Source: Anoxybacteroides voinovskiense
GTDB taxonomy: Bacteria > Bacillota > Bacilli > Bacillales > Anoxybacillaceae
Direction: 5' to 3'
Assembly (NCBI RefSeq): GCF_014196205.1
Contig: NZ_JACIDE010000002.1
Coordinates: forward strand, 151,819-215,818
Length of the DNA stretch: 64,000 nucleotides
Numbering within the stretch: the stretch's first letter is position 1; each line of letters begins with the position of its first letter. Positions 9,840-20,345 of this stretch are shown one piece after another. The translations under genes and the position numbers were made by a program. Under the pieces are notes generated by a model. That model was not told the origin of the DNA. It did no database searches and saw nothing but the letters and a program-made list of their open reading frames with translations.

Positions 9840-11870
9840 ATGGATATGAGCCAATATTTAGAAATTTTCATTGACGAAAGCAAGGAACATTTACAAACGA
9901 TTAACGAACAGCTGTTGGAACTAGAAAAAAGCCCAGATGATCTTTCGATTGTAAATGAAATTTTCCGCTCGGCACATACATTAAAAGGAATGTCAGCAAC
10001 AATGGGATTTGAAGACTTAGCGAATTTAACCCATCAAATGGAAAATGTGCTTGACGGTATTCGCAACCATAAAATTGTCGTTACGCCGGAGTTAATGGAC
10101 GTTGTGTTTCGGGCGGTCGATGATTTAGAGGCGATGGTGAACTCCATTGCTAGCGGCGGCGACGGCAAACGGGACGTTCGCGAAGTCGTTCAACAACTGA
10201 AACAAATTGAACAAGGCGACGTTCCAACTACGAAAACGGAACAACCTTCTACGACGTCGACGCTTACGCAAACGTATGGGGAATTTGAATATAACGTGCT
10301 CCAACATTCCAAAGAGCAAGGGTTTCATACGTACGAAATTCTCGTCAAATTACGGGCGGATTGTTTGTTGAAAGCCGCACGTGTGTTTATGGTTTTTGAC
10401 GCATTAAATCAAGTGGGTGAAGTGATTAAAGCGAACCCGCCGGTTGAGCTATTAGAAGAGGAAAAATTTGATCAAGAATTTGTCGTGACCGTTGTCTCAA
10501 AACAATCTGCGGAGCAATTACATGCGCAAATTAGTAAAGTGTCGGAAGTAGAAGAAGTAATAGTAACTGCTATTGATGTCGACAAATTGCGGCCAAGCGA
10601 ACTAGCATCGTCTCAACCGGTGCTGTCCAAAACAGAAGCGGCGGTGACGGCTGAAAAAGAAGAACAAAAAGAAGAGAACGTAGAAGCACAGAAAGAAGAA
10701 AAAGAGCACCATAAAGCAGTGGCGAATAAAACGATTCGCGTCAACATTGAACGGCTTGATATTTTAATGAACTTGTTTGAAGAGCTTGTGATCGACCGCG
10801 GGCGGCTCGAACAAATTTCGCGTGAGTTGAACCATCCGGAGCTGCACGAAACGGTCGAGCGGATGTCGCGCATTTCGAGTGATTTGCAAAACATTATTTT
10901 AAATATGCGCATGGTTCCGGTCGAAACAGTCTTTAACCGCTTTCCGCGCATGGTGCGCCAACTTGCCCGTGATTTAGGCAAGAAAATTAACCTAGAAATT
11001 ATCGGGGCAGAAACAGAATTAGACCGCACCGTTATCGACGAAATTGGCGACCCGCTTGTACATTTGTTGCGCAATGCGATTGACCATGGCATTGAAATGC
11101 CGGAAGTGCGGCGGGCGAAAGGGAAACCGGAAGAAGGAACGGTCAAATTAAAAGCATATCATAGCGGCAATCATGTGTTTATTGAAATCGAAGATGACGG
11201 AGCCGGCATTAACCGCGAGAAAGTATTACAAAAAGCAATTAACAAAGGAATTATTTCTAAACAAAACGCCGCCAATTTAACAGACAAACAAGTGTATGAA
11301 TTAATTTTTGCGTCTGGCTTTTCGACGGCCGACAAAATTTCGGACATCTCAGGGCGCGGGGTTGGTCTTGATGTCGTCAAAAGCACGATCGAATCGCTTG
11401 GCGGTTCGGTAACGATTGATTCACAAGAAGGGGTTGGCTCGATCTTTTCCATCCAATTGCCGCTTACGTTGTCTATTATTTCGGTGATGCTAGTCGAAAT
11501 TCAACAAGAAAAATATGCCATCCCGCTGTCGTCGATTATTGAAACAGCAATTATTAAAAAAGAAGATATTTTACACGCCCATCACCAAAAAGTGATCGAT
11601 TTCCGCGGCAAAGTCGTTCCGCTTCTTTTCTTAAAAGAAGTGTTCGACGTGCCAGTAGTTAAAGAAGAAGATGACTTTTTCTCGGTCGTTATCGTCCGGA
11701 AAGGAGAAAAGATGGCAGGGCTTGTCGTTGACTCCTTTATCGGGCAACAAGAAGTTGTTTTAAAATCGCTCGGCAACTACTTAACGTCGGTTTTTGCGAT
11801 TTCAGGCGCTACCATTTTAGGCGACGGTCAAGTGGCGTTAATTATCGACTGCAACGCATTAATTAAGTAG
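9840..11870 (+). CDS. cheA: Chemotaxis histidine kinase CheA
   Basis: A 676-residue protein with the full CheA layout: HPt domain with phospho-His H46 (RSAHTLKGM), a CheY/CheB-binding P2 region (about 150-240), an acidic Glu/Lys linker (about 265-295), the P3 dimerization helices, the ATPase domain (N box RNAIDHGIE, G1 EDDGAGI, G2 GRGVGLDVV) and a C-terminal CheW-like domain. It phosphorylates CheY and CheB in response to receptors. The AAGGGGTG site ends 9 bases before ATG 9840. Confidence 0.97.
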   Translation: MDMSQYLEIFIDESKEHLQTINEQLLELEKSPDDLSIVNEIFRSAHTLKGMSATMGFEDLANLTHQMENVLDGIRNHKIVVTPELMDVVFRAVDDLEAMVNSIASGGDGKRDVREVVQQLKQIEQGDVPTTKTEQPSTTSTLTQTYGEFEYNVLQHSKEQGFHTYEILVKLRADCLLKAARVFMVFDALNQVGEVIKANPPVELLEEEKFDQEFVVTVVSKQSAEQLHAQISKVSEVEEVIVTAIDVDKLRPSELASSQPVLSKTEAAVTAEKEEQKEENVEAQKEEKEHHKAVANKTIRVNIERLDILMNLFEELVIDRGRLEQISRELNHPELHETVERMSRISSDLQNIILNMRMVPVETVFNRFPRMVRQLARDLGKKINLEIIGAETELDRTVIDEIGDPLVHLLRNAIDHGIEMPEVRRAKGKPEEGTVKLKAYHSGNHVFIEIEDDGAGINREKVLQKAINKGIISKQNAANLTDKQVYELIFASGFSTADKISDISGRGVGLDVVKSTIESLGGSVTIDSQEGVGSIFSIQLPLTLSIISVMLVEIQQEKYAIPLSSIIETAIIKKEDILHAHHQKVIDFRGKVVPLLFLKEVFDVPVVKEEDDFFSVVIVRKGEKMAGLVVDSFIGQQEVVLKSLGNYLTSVFAISGATILGDGQVALIIDCNALIK

Positions 11871-11881
11871 GGGGGAGAAGG

Positions 11882-12331
11882 GTGGTCAACCAAGAAAGCG
11901 AATTAAAGGTGATTGTTTTTCAATTAAAAAACGAAGAATATGCCATCCCGGTGCAGCAAGTTCGTTCGATTGAAAAAGTGCAGCACATTACGCGCGTTCC
12001 GCGGACACCGAAATTTGTGAAGGGTGTTATTAATTTGCGTGGGGTAGTGACACCAATTATCGACTTGCGCGAACGGTTTGGCATCGAAGCGATCCCATTT
12101 AACGAACAGACGCGCATCATTATCGTCGCGCTTGATGATATGGAAGTGGGGCTTGTCGTCGATGCGGCGAACGATGTGCTCGATCTTCCTGTTAAAAGCA
12201 TTGAACCACCTCCGGAAGTAATTGAGGCGGTGGAAGCCGATTACATTAAAGGAGTGGCGAAAGTTGGCAAGCGATTATTAATTTTGCTTCATTTAGAAAA
12301 AGTATTAGAGAAAGACACATCTACAGTGTAA
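11882..12331 (+). CDS. cheW: Chemotaxis coupling protein CheW
   Basis: A 149-residue single CheW domain with FQLKNEEYAIPVQQVRSIE near the start, the GVINLRG motif and a C-terminal lobe. It links chemoreceptors to CheA. The start is GTG 11882 behind a very strong GGGGGGAGAAGG site. It is spaced 11 bases from cheA, so it is co-transcribed. Confidence 0.96.
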   Translation: MVNQESELKVIVFQLKNEEYAIPVQQVRSIEKVQHITRVPRTPKFVKGVINLRGVVTPIIDLRERFGIEAIPFNEQTRIIIVALDDMEVGLVVDAANDVLDLPVKSIEPPPEVIEAVEADYIKGVAKVGKRLLILLHLEKVLEKDTSTV

Positions 12332-12351
12332 ATGGAAAGGTCGTTTGATCA

Positions 12352-12987
12352 ATGGCAACTATTCGTGATTTGAACGCGGATCATATCGATATTTTAAAAG
12401 AAATTGGCAATATTGGTGCTGGGAATGCGGCTACCGCGCTTTCCCAGCTATTAAATAAAAAAATTGAAATGAACGTGCCAAATGTACAAATCGTTTCGTT
12501 TGATGAAATGATGGATTTAGTAGGCGGTGCTGAACAAGTTGTCGCGGCAGTATTTTTACGGATTGAAGGAGAAGCGCCAGGGAGCATGTTTTTTGTACTA
12601 TCGCTGCCGCAAGCAGAGCGATTTGTGAAACAAATGACAGGGGACGCTCTGTTTTCTCTCGCTTCTCCTCACCCGTCAGAACTAGGAATATCTGCTTTGC
12701 AAGAATTAGGAAATATACTAGCAGGCTCTTATCTTTCTGCGCTTGCCGATTTTACAAAATTAACGCTTTACCCATCTGTCCCGGCGTTAACGGTCGATAT
12801 GATTGGCGCGATTTTGCAATATGGGTTGCTAGAATTGTCTCGCGTCGGAGACTATGCGATTGTGATTGATACGGCTGTTCACGAAGAACAACAGCCGGAA
12901 GATAGCATTAATGGCCACTTCTTTTTACTTCCTGATCCAGATTCATTCGTTCCGATTTTTCGTTCATTAGGTGTTTCATATGAATGA
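12352..12987 (+). CDS. cheC: CheY-P phosphatase CheC
   Basis: A 211-residue protein with two copies of the CheC active-site pattern: [17 protein letters not shown] near residue 15 and [17 protein letters not shown] near residue 115. CheC dephosphorylates CheY-P and forms a complex with CheD in Bacillus adaptation. The 3' end overlaps cheD by 8 bases. Length matches B. subtilis CheC (about 209). Confidence 0.95.
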   Translation: MATIRDLNADHIDILKEIGNIGAGNAATALSQLLNKKIEMNVPNVQIVSFDEMMDLVGGAEQVVAAVFLRIEGEAPGSMFFVLSLPQAERFVKQMTGDALFSLASPHPSELGISALQELGNILAGSYLSALADFTKLTLYPSVPALTVDMIGAILQYGLLELSRVGDYAIVIDTAVHEEQQPEDSINGHFFLLPDPDSFVPIFRSLGVSYE

Positions 12988-13480
12988 ACTTGTCCATGTC
13001 ATTAAAGTCGGAATTGCGGATATGAATGTCGTTCAACCGCCTCATCTTATTCGTACTTCTGGATTAGGTTCGTGCGTAGGGGTGGTCATCTTTGACCAAA
13101 TGAAAGAAGTGGCAGGATTAGCGCACGTCATGTTGCCAGATTCTTCATTGGCGCGATCAGAAACAATCAATATCGCCAAATATGCGGATACGGCTGTTGA
13201 AGCATTAGTGGAACTCATTATTAAAGCTGGAGGACGGAAAAATTGGCTGAAGGCGAAGTTGGCAGGGGGAGCACAAATGTTTTCCTTTCAATCGGCAAAT
13301 ACAGATATGATGCGCATCGGACCACGGAATGTCGAAGCGGTAAAGCGAGAGTTAGAGCGGTTTCGCATCCCGGTTGTCGCGGAGGATGTCGGGGGAAGTA
13401 GCGGACGAACGATTGAATTCAACCCGAAAACGTGCATATTATCCATTCGTACAGTCAATCAAGGAGTTAAAGAAATATAA
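12980..13480 (+). CDS. cheD: Chemoreceptor glutamine deamidase CheD
   Basis: A 166-residue deamidase. I prefer ATG 12980 to GTG 12971 because it gives the family length of 166. The catalytic Cys is in [10 protein letters not shown] and the His in LAHVMLPDS. CheD deamidates receptor glutamines and stimulates CheC. Its start lies inside the end of cheC and its stop shares one base with the next gene, so translation is probably coupled. Confidence 0.95.
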   Translation: MNELVHVIKVGIADMNVVQPPHLIRTSGLGSCVGVVIFDQMKEVAGLAHVMLPDSSLARSETINIAKYADTAVEALVELIIKAGGRKNWLKAKLAGGAQMFSFQSANTDMMRIGPRNVEAVKRELERFRIPVVAEDVGGSSGRTIEFNPKTCILSIRTVNQGVKEI

Positions 13481-13794
13481 TGGCAGGGACAGTGATCATT
13501 AACATTTTATTAGGGATATTTGGCTTTTTCATTGTGTTCCTTTTATCCTTTTCCGCTAATAGCATTACTACGACGTTGACGCGCAGTGCAGTCACATTTG
13601 TTCTCTTTTTTCTAAGTGGCTATTTATTTCGTTGGATGTTTGCGTATATTCGGAAAGATCCGGTGAAACTAACGGTAATGCCACCATCCAAAGAGGAAGA
13701 TTTGCAACAATTGATGAAAGGATTGAGCGAGGAAGAGGCGCAAAAAGTGGCTGCCTATATTCGTCATATGCTGCAAAACGAAAACGATTCGTAA
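13480..13794 (+). CDS. Small two-helix membrane protein between cheD and sigD, function unknown
   Basis: A 104-residue protein I do not recognise by name. It has two hydrophobic helices (about residues 5-25 and 34-53), then a charged tail with LQQLMKGLSEEEAQKVAAYI, which looks like a short helical cytoplasmic domain. The ATG overlaps the cheD stop by one base, with AAGGAG 13 bases upstream. B. subtilis has no gene here between cheD and sigD, so this is an insertion relative to that operon. Position suggests a motility-linked role, but that is inference. Confidence 0.75.
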   Translation: MAGTVIINILLGIFGFFIVFLLSFSANSITTTLTRSAVTFVLFFLSGYLFRWMFAYIRKDPVKLTVMPPSKEEDLQQLMKGLSEEEAQKVAAYIRHMLQNENDS

Positions 13795-13836
13795 AAGCAG
13801 CGCCGGACAGTTTGACGATAAACGAGGAGGAGTAGT

Positions 13837-14592
13837 ATGGCAAACGTTTCAGCGCGCGAAGAGCAAAAACATTGGCAAAATTGGGTGATGAATCGTGACC
13901 CACAAGCGGCGGATGAACTTGTGCAAAAATATATGCCGCTTGTGCATTACCAGGTGCAACGAATCGCTATTTCTTTGCCGAAAAATGTGAATAAACAGGA
14001 GTTAATCAGTTTCGGACTGTTAGGACTATATGACGCGCTTGAAAAATTTGATCCTTCTCGCGATTTGAAATTTGATACGTACGCCTCGTTTCGTATTCGC
14101 GGCGCCATTTTAGACGGGTTGCGAAAAGAAGATTGGCTTCCGCGCAGCTTGCGAGAAAAAACGAAAAAAATTGAAGCGACCATCGCCAAAATGGAGCAAC
14201 AATATATGCGTGAAGTGACGGCGAAAGAAGTGGCCGATGCGTTAGGGATGGCGGAAGAAGAAGTATATACGGTCATGAATGAAGGATTTTTTGCGAACAT
14301 TTTATCGTTAGATGAATGGCCAAAAGAAGAAGACGACGGTCCGTTAACGTTGCGCGATGAAAAAGCGATTTCCCCAGAAGAAACAGTGTTACACGAAGAA
14401 TTACGCCAACAGCTTGCTGAAGTCATCCAGCAACTAAACGAAAAAGAACGGCTAGTGATTAGCTTGTTTTATAAAGAAGAATTGACATTGACAGAAATTG
14501 GGCAAGTGATGGGACTATCGACATCGAGAATTTCCCAAATTCATTCTAAAGCGCTTTTTAAATTGCGTAAAATATTAGAAAAAGCGTTGTAA
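13837..14592 (+). CDS. sigD: RNA polymerase sigma factor SigD (FliA family)
   Basis: A 251-residue sigma-28 factor. Region 2 is seen at LISFGLLGLYDALEKFDPSRDLKFDTYASFRIRGA (split here as GLLGLYDALEKF and FDTYASFRIRGAILDGLR), and region 4 as LTEIGQVMGLSTSRISQIHSKAL. SigD transcribes flagellin, autolysin and other late motility genes and is held by the anti-sigma factor FlgM. A strong GAGGAGGAG site precedes the ATG. Its place near the operon end is as in B. subtilis. Confidence 0.96.
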   Translation: MANVSAREEQKHWQNWVMNRDPQAADELVQKYMPLVHYQVQRIAISLPKNVNKQELISFGLLGLYDALEKFDPSRDLKFDTYASFRIRGAILDGLRKEDWLPRSLREKTKKIEATIAKMEQQYMREVTAKEVADALGMAEEEVYTVMNEGFFANILSLDEWPKEEDDGPLTLRDEKAISPEETVLHEELRQQLAEVIQQLNEKERLVISLFYKEELTLTEIGQVMGLSTSRISQIHSKALFKLRKILEKAL

Positions 14593-14623
14593 TCGCCACA
14601 ACGGCAAAAAGGAAGTGATCAAT

Positions 14624-14881
14624 ATGAGTTTAAAATTAGTAGAACTACAAATCGCACTTCCAAGAACGTACGACATTGCGAAAATTCAAGAGCAACTTCA
14701 TCACCACCCTGAGCAGCTACAAGCTCAACTAACAGCTGCCATGCAAAAGCAGGAAGAACGAAGAAATCGGCAAGTGACGAACAAACGAACAGCATTTGAT
14801 GCCCGCTGGCAAAAAGAAAAGCACGAGCCGCATCAAGCGGAGCATCCATACAAAGGAACAAACATCGATTTAATGGGATAG
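14624..14881 (+). CDS. Small charged protein downstream of sigD, function unknown
   Basis: An 85-residue hydrophilic protein starting at ATG 14624 behind AAGGAAGTGA; the longer frame from 14615 has no ribosome site. The sequence is rich in Gln, Glu, Arg and His, and is predicted to be mostly helical with a basic middle (EERRNRQVTNKR). I do not recognise the family. It lies between sigD and the SwrB-like gene with short gaps, so it is probably part of the motility operon. Confidence 0.7.
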   Translation: MSLKLVELQIALPRTYDIAKIQEQLHHHPEQLQAQLTAAMQKQEERRNRQVTNKRTAFDARWQKEKHEPHQAEHPYKGTNIDLMG

Positions 14882-14890
14882 AGGGGTTCG

Positions 14891-15388
14891 ATGACAGCAT
14901 TTTTATTAACCATTAGCTTTGTTTTACACGCGCTTTCGCTGTTTATTATCATTTTATTGTATTTACAGCTGGCAAAAATTAAAGAGGTAGAGAAGCGACA
15001 GGCGCAAATAATCGAGGAAATGGAGCAGACGGTGTCGGCCTATTTTATTGAATGGAAAGAAGAAAACGAACGGTTTTTGCAAGCCTTATCGAAAACATTA
15101 CACCACCGCTCTAGCGTGAAGAATGAGGCGAAAGTAGAAAAATCAGCAACAACACCGAACGCCGCTCCTCTGGAGCAAAAAGAGAGCGAATGGTCGCCGC
15201 TAGCACACGTTGACGAAATGAAAGATACGGTCGAAATTCGCACTATCCGACCGAAGCCGGCGCCGCTTTCCTTAGCAGAACAGGCGGCACAGCTTTATAA
15301 AGAAGGGAAAACGATTGAAGAAATCGCAAAAACGCTAAAAAAAGGAAAAACGGAAATTGAATTGCTCTTGAAATTTCGGCAAATGTGA
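14891..15388 (+). CDS. swrB: SwrB-like swarming/flagellar assembly protein (YlxL)
   Basis: A 165-residue protein with one N-terminal transmembrane helix (about residues 3-25), a coiled-coil-like cytoplasmic region (about 28-70), a low-complexity linker and a C-terminal helix-turn-helix-like segment AAQLYKEGKTIEEIAKTL. This layout, its length and its place as last gene after sigD match SwrB (YlxL), which in B. subtilis promotes activation of the flagellar export apparatus. Sequence identity to SwrB cannot be measured here, so the name is by position and architecture. Confidence 0.75.
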   Translation: MTAFLLTISFVLHALSLFIIILLYLQLAKIKEVEKRQAQIIEEMEQTVSAYFIEWKEENERFLQALSKTLHHRSSVKNEAKVEKSATTPNAAPLEQKESEWSPLAHVDEMKDTVEIRTIRPKPAPLSLAEQAAQLYKEGKTIEEIAKTLKKGKTEIELLLKFRQM

Positions 15389-15396
15389 AATACAGC

Positions 15397-15425
15397 TTGA
15401 TTGTCATTTCTAGTTGTGATATATT
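15397..15425 (+). promoter_or_regulatory. Predicted sigma-A promoter for rpsB
   Basis: TTGATT (15397-15402), 17-base spacer, TATATT (15420-15425). It lies just after the swrB-like stop and 117 bases before rpsB, separating motility from translation genes. Confidence 0.55.
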
Positions 15426-15456
15426 TTTACATGGTGTGAATACACACGCTTCAGGA

Positions 15457-15493
15457 TTTAAGCAATGGTGCTGCGGAGGCAGTCTTGCTTAAA
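15457..15493 (+). promoter_or_regulatory. Structured leader hairpin upstream of rpsB
   Basis: A perfect 9-bp inverted repeat (TTTAAGCAA 15457-15465 with TTGCTTAAA 15485-15493) encloses a second short stem (CTGC 15471-15474 with GCAG 15479-15482). It lies between the predicted promoter and the rpsB ribosome site and has no T-run, so it is a leader structure rather than a terminator. Autoregulation by S2 is possible but is inference. Confidence 0.5.
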
Positions 15494-15529
15494 GATGAAA
15501 GAAGCGGAGGAATGAAAACCAAACTATAG

Positions 15530-16249
<720 letters not shown>

Positions 16250-16271
16250 CGTGCACCTGAACAAGTGGCGG

Positions 16272-16311
16272 AAAGGTGATAAGAGGGGAAAGCCTTTTAT
16301 CACCTTTTTTT
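16272..16311 (+). terminator. Rho-independent terminator after rpsB
   Basis: A 10-bp stem (AAGGTGATAA 16273-16282 with TTATCACCTT 16297-16306) runs into a T-run ending at 16311. It sits between rpsB and tsf, so tsf expression may depend on read-through; this allows unequal amounts of S2 and EF-Ts. Confidence 0.75.
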
Positions 16312-16405
16312 GAGACAGAAAATGGCGCAAATCGGCTATACTAAAAAAAGCGTAAACAAAATTTGCGCTGCGAATTTTGTGGATATACATAAAAGGAGGA
16401 TATTT

Positions 16406-17290
16406 ATGGCAATTACAGCTCAAATGGTAAAAGAGTTACGCGAAAAAACGGGCGCAGGCATGATGGACTGCAAAAAAGCGCTCACAGAAACAAACGGTGA
16501 TATGGAAAAAGCAATCGACTGGCTTCGTGAAAAAGGTATTGCGAAAGCTGCGAAAAAAGCAGACCGTATCGCTGCGGAAGGAACAACATTCATTGAAGTA
16601 GAAGGAAACAGCGCAGTCATCGTCGAAGTGAACTCGGAAACAGACTTCGTTGCGAAAAACGACGATTTCAAAGCGCTTGTCAAAGAACTTGCGACACATT
16701 TATTGAAAAACAAACCAGCAACGTTAGAAGAAGCGTTGCAACAAAAAATGGAGAACGGTGCAACAGTAGAAGAGCATATTAATGCAGCGATTGCGAAAAT
16801 CGGGGAAAAATTAACGCTTCGCCGCTTTGAAATTATCGAAAAAGGCGACAATGCTGCGTTCGGCGCTTACTTGCACATGGGTGGTCGCATCGGCGTATTG
16901 ACGCTATTAGAAGGGACAAGAGACGACACAATCGCGAAAGACGTCGCGATGCACATTGCCGCGCTTAGCCCGAAATACGTATCGCGCGACCAAGTATCGC
17001 AAGCAGAAATTGACCGTGAGCGCGAAGTGTTAAAACAACAAGCACTAAACGAAGGAAAGCCAGCAAACATCGTCGAAAAAATGGTCGAAGGCCGCTTAAA
17101 CAAATTTTATGAAGACATTTGCTTATTAGAGCAAACGTTTGTAAAAAATCCAGATATGAAAGTGCGCCAGTTTGTCGAAGCAAATGGGGCGACAGTGAAA
17201 AGCTTTGTTCGTTACGAAGTAGGCGAAGGAATCGAAAAACGTCAAGACAACTTCGCAGAAGAAGTAATGAGCCAAGTAAGAAAGCAATAA
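16406..17290 (+). CDS. tsf: Translation elongation factor Ts
   Basis: A 294-residue EF-Ts, the nucleotide exchange factor for EF-Tu. The start is ATG 16406, behind AAAAGGAGG, not the in-frame ATG 96 bases upstream that overlaps the rpsB terminator. The N-terminal UBA-like module ([16 protein letters not shown]) and the TDFVAKND motif that contacts EF-Tu are present. Length matches Bacillus EF-Ts (293). Confidence 0.97.
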   Translation: MAITAQMVKELREKTGAGMMDCKKALTETNGDMEKAIDWLREKGIAKAAKKADRIAAEGTTFIEVEGNSAVIVEVNSETDFVAKNDDFKALVKELATHLLKNKPATLEEALQQKMENGATVEEHINAAIAKIGEKLTLRRFEIIEKGDNAAFGAYLHMGGRIGVLTLLEGTRDDTIAKDVAMHIAALSPKYVSRDQVSQAEIDREREVLKQQALNEGKPANIVEKMVEGRLNKFYEDICLLEQTFVKNPDMKVRQFVEANGATVKSFVRYEVGEGIEKRQDNFAEEVMSQVRKQ

Positions 17291-17294
17291 CTGG

Positions 17295-17326
17295 AATAGG
17301 GAACACAGCGGTGTTCCCTATTTTTA
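17295..17326 (+). terminator. Terminator after tsf
   Basis: ATAGGGAACAC (17296-17306) pairs with GTGTTCCCTAT (17311-17321) around a 4-base loop and is followed by a short T-run. It is 26 bases before pyrH, so it probably attenuates rather than fully ends transcription. Confidence 0.7.
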
Positions 17327-17351
17327 AAGATTAGCTATACGGAGGAGTCGC

Positions 17352-18074
17352 ATGAGTAATCCAAAATATAAACGTGTCGTGCTGAAATTGAGCGGAGAAG
17401 CGTTAGCTGGCGATCAAGGATATGGCATTAACCCATCCGTTATTCAATCGATCGCCAAACAAGTGAAAGAAGTAGCAGACCTAGGAGTAGAAGTCGCTGT
17501 CGTTGTCGGAGGCGGAAACATTTGGCGCGGAAAAACAGGTAGCGAAATGGGCATGGATCGCGCAACCGCAGACTACATGGGCATGCTTGCTACCGTCATG
17601 AACTCGCTTGCGTTACAAGATAGCCTCGAACATCTCGGCGTTGAAACGCGCGTACAAACATCGATTGAAATGCGCCAAGTGGCGGAGCCGTATATCAGAA
17701 GAAAAGCGATTCGTCATCTTGAGAAAAAGCGTGTGGTCATCTTTGCCGCTGGTACAGGGAATCCTTACTTTTCGACCGACACGACTGCTGCATTGCGCGC
17801 TGCCGAAATTGAAGCGGACGTCATTTTAATGGCGAAAAATAACGTTGACGGTGTGTATAGCGCTGACCCGAAAGTCGACCAAAATGCCGTGAAGTACGAT
17901 GAATTATCGTATTTAGACGTCATCAAACAAGGACTTGGCGTCATGGATTCGACCGCTTCATCGCTATGCATGGATAACGACATTCCACTTATTGTATTTT
18001 CCATTATGGAAGAAGGCAATATTAAGCGTGCCGTTCTTGGCGAAAATATTGGAACAGTTGTAAGGGGGAAATAA
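17352..18074 (+). CDS. pyrH: Uridylate kinase (UMP kinase)
   Basis: A 240-residue amino-acid-kinase-fold enzyme that phosphorylates UMP to UDP. Diagnostic segments are [26 protein letters not shown] and [19 protein letters not shown] (seen as [11 protein letters not shown]). Bacterial UMP kinase is hexameric and controlled by GTP and UTP. It follows tsf and is 2 bases from frr, the conserved order. Confidence 0.97.
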   Translation: MSNPKYKRVVLKLSGEALAGDQGYGINPSVIQSIAKQVKEVADLGVEVAVVVGGGNIWRGKTGSEMGMDRATADYMGMLATVMNSLALQDSLEHLGVETRVQTSIEMRQVAEPYIRRKAIRHLEKKRVVIFAAGTGNPYFSTDTTAALRAAEIEADVILMAKNNVDGVYSADPKVDQNAVKYDELSYLDVIKQGLGVMDSTASSLCMDNDIPLIVFSIMEEGNIKRAVLGENIGTVVRGK

Positions 18075-18076
18075 CA

Positions 18077-18634
18077 ATGGCAAAACAAGTACTCACAGCA
18101 ACAAAAGAAAAAATGGACAAAGCTGTTCAAGCGTTTACTCGCGAATTAGCAAGCGTTCGTGCCGGAAGAGCAAACCCAGGATTGTTGGAAAAAATTACAG
18201 TTGACTACTACGGAATGCCGACACCAATTAATCAGCTAGCAGGCATCCATGTGCCGGAAGCGCGCTTGCTTGTCATCCAGCCGTACGACAAATCGATTTT
18301 AAAAGATATTGAAAAAGCGATTTTAGCTTCAGATTTAGGATTGACTCCTTCTAACGATGGCTCTGTTATTCGCATTACCATTCCGCCGCTAACAGAGGAG
18401 CGTCGCCGTGAACTTGTGAAAGTTGTGAAAAAATATTCGGAAGACGCAAAAGTAGCGGTACGGAACATTCGTCGCGATGCGAACGACGAGTTGAAAAAGC
18501 TCGAGAAAAACGGGGAAATTACCGAAGATGAATTGCGTGGCTACACAGACGATGTGCAAAAACTAACAGACGACCATATTGCCAAAATTGATACGATTAC
18601 AAAAGAGAAAGAAAAAGAAATTATGGAAGTTTAG
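18077..18634 (+). CDS. frr: Ribosome recycling factor
   Basis: A 185-residue RRF with the conserved segments [26 protein letters not shown] and DDVQKLTD near the C-terminus. It splits post-termination ribosomes together with EF-G. The AAGGGGGAAAT site at the pyrH end gives the ATG at 18077. It ends the rpsB-tsf-pyrH-frr block and is followed by a strong terminator. Confidence 0.97.
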   Translation: MAKQVLTATKEKMDKAVQAFTRELASVRAGRANPGLLEKITVDYYGMPTPINQLAGIHVPEARLLVIQPYDKSILKDIEKAILASDLGLTPSNDGSVIRITIPPLTEERRRELVKVVKKYSEDAKVAVRNIRRDANDELKKLEKNGEITEDELRGYTDDVQKLTDDHIAKIDTITKEKEKEIMEV

Positions 18635-18647
18635 TCCCTCACGACAT

Positions 18648-18680
18648 AAAACCCTCTATGTGACAAGAGGGTTTTTTTGC
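18648..18680 (+). terminator. Rho-independent terminator after frr
   Basis: AAAACCCTCT (18648-18657) pairs with AGAGGGTTTT (18666-18675) across an 8-base loop and is followed by further T residues. Confidence 0.85.
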
Positions 18681-18710
18681 TATAATGAAAAAGCGACATG
18701 AGGTACATGT

Positions 18711-18740
18711 TTGACGAAACGATGACTTCTTGATTACACT
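18711..18740 (+). promoter_or_regulatory. Possible sigma-A promoter for uppS-cdsA-dxr-rasP
   Basis: TTGACG (18711-18716), 18-base spacer, TACACT (18735-18740), between the frr terminator and uppS. The -10 is poor, so this is tentative; a TATAAT at 18681-18686 is the alternative -10. Confidence 0.4.
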
Positions 18741-18784
18741 AGCCTCATAGTGAATGGAAACAATCGAGAAAACGGAGGACTAGG

Positions 18785-19552
18785 ATGTTTAATAAACTTT
18801 GGAAAGGTCATAAACCACTTTCTACGGAATATACAAAAGAAGAAGTGTTGCGGCACCCGATTCCAGAACATGTGGCAATCATTATGGACGGAAACGGGCG
18901 CTGGGCGAAAAAGCGGTCGTTGCCGCGCGTTGCCGGCCATTACGAAGGAATGCAAGTCGTTCGGAAAATTACGCGGTTTGCCAATGAACTAGGCATTAAA
19001 GTGTTAACGCTCTATGCGTTTTCCACAGAAAATTGGAAGCGTCCGAAGCAGGAAGTCGATTACTTAATGAAGCTTCCAGAACAATTTTTGACGACCTTTT
19101 TGCCTGAGCTAATCGAAGAAAACGTCAATGTCCGCGTCATCGGAAATCGCGATCAGCTCCCAGAGCATACGCGTCGTGCAGTGGAAAAAGCGATGGAAGA
19201 AACGAAACATAATACAGGGCTTATTTTAAATTTTGCGCTCAATTACGGCAGCCGCCGAGAACTTACGTATGCGATGCAAGAAATTGCGAAACAAGTGACA
19301 AAAGGACAATTAACACCGGAGGAAATTACCGAAGATGTCATCGCTTCGTATTTAATGACAAAAGATTTAAAAGACCCTGACTTACTTATTCGGACGAGCG
19401 GAGAAATTCGCTTAAGCAATTTTATGCTTTGGCAGCTGGCATATACAGAGTTTTGGTTTACGGATGTGCTCTGGCCAGATTTTACGGAACAGCATTTATT
19501 ACAAGCGGTCGCAGAATTTCAGCAGCGCGGCCGTCGATTTGGAGGCGTATAA
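18785..19552 (+). CDS. uppS: Undecaprenyl diphosphate synthase
   Basis: A 255-residue cis-prenyltransferase that extends farnesyl diphosphate with isopentenyl diphosphate to make the C55 carrier for peptidoglycan and teichoic acids. The catalytic Asp (D35) is in [12 protein letters not shown]; the downstream motifs FSTENW and DLLIRTSGE...SNFMLWQ are present. It is 5 bases from cdsA, the usual neighbour. Confidence 0.97.
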   Translation: MFNKLWKGHKPLSTEYTKEEVLRHPIPEHVAIIMDGNGRWAKKRSLPRVAGHYEGMQVVRKITRFANELGIKVLTLYAFSTENWKRPKQEVDYLMKLPEQFLTTFLPELIEENVNVRVIGNRDQLPEHTRRAVEKAMEETKHNTGLILNFALNYGSRRELTYAMQEIAKQVTKGQLTPEEITEDVIASYLMTKDLKDPDLLIRTSGEIRLSNFMLWQLAYTEFWFTDVLWPDFTEQHLLQAVAEFQQRGRRFGGV

Positions 19553-19557
19553 CGAGG

Positions 19558-20331
19558 ATGAAGCAACGAATCATCACAGGGGTGATTGCCGCTGCCCTTT
19601 TTTTACCGATTGTTATTTTTGGCGGCATTCCTTTTATTGTTGTAACATATGTATTAGCAACGATTGGCTTGTTTGAATTATTGCGGATGAAAAATACGAA
19701 GCTTCTTTCAAGCGCCGGTGTGATAAGCACGCTATTCGTGTGGGGGTTGCTTGCGCGCGAATCGTGGCTTTTGCCGTTAACGAAACTAGACTTGCTTTTA
19801 CTTATCACCCTTTTCTTGCTTATTTATACGGTGACGACAAAAAATCGCTTTACGTTTGATGATGCGGCATTTGCCATGTTAGCTAGTCTTTACGTCGGCT
19901 TTGGGTTTCATTACTTTATGGAAACGCGTCTAGCCGGTCTTTCCCTTATGTTTTACGCGCTATTTATCATTTGGGCGACCGATACAGGGGCCTATTTTAC
20001 AGGCCGCGCGTTCGGAAGACGGAAACTTTGGCCGGAAATTAGCCCGAATAAAACAGTGGAAGGATCGATTGGTGGCACGGTTTGTGCGTTAATCGTTGCC
20101 CTTATTTACCAATGGTTTACCGATTCTTTTGCGAGCGTTCCGCTTTTGCTTGTGATGACGCTCGTGCTTTCGGTCGTTGGACAGATGGGAGATTTAGTCG
20201 AATCGGCGTTTAAGCGGCATTATGGGGTAAAAGATTCAGGCAATCTGTTGCCAGGGCATGGCGGCATTTTAGACCGGTTTGATAGCTTATTGTTTATGCT
20301 ACCAATTTTGCATCTTTTCTTAAAAATGTAG
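19558..20331 (+). CDS. cdsA: Phosphatidate cytidylyltransferase
   Basis: A 257-residue integral membrane enzyme that makes CDP-diacylglycerol from phosphatidate and CTP. I use ATG 19558 (after GGAGG in the uppS end), which gives [15 protein letters not shown] and about eight hydrophobic helices. The family signature [21 protein letters not shown] followed by ILDRFD is intact (seen as [18 protein letters not shown]). The stop is immediately followed by dxr. Confidence 0.96.
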   Translation: MKQRIITGVIAAALFLPIVIFGGIPFIVVTYVLATIGLFELLRMKNTKLLSSAGVISTLFVWGLLARESWLLPLTKLDLLLLITLFLLIYTVTTKNRFTFDDAAFAMLASLYVGFGFHYFMETRLAGLSLMFYALFIIWATDTGAYFTGRAFGRRKLWPEISPNKTVEGSIGGTVCALIVALIYQWFTDSFASVPLLLVMTLVLSVVGQMGDLVESAFKRHYGVKDSGNLLPGHGGILDRFDSLLFMLPILHLFLKM

Positions 20332-20345
20332 TGGGAGTGAATACG

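Noticed and set aside
10613..11146. 177-codon minus-strand ORF inside cheA
   Set aside because: A Ser/Arg-rich shadow of the well-supported cheA frame, without start signals.
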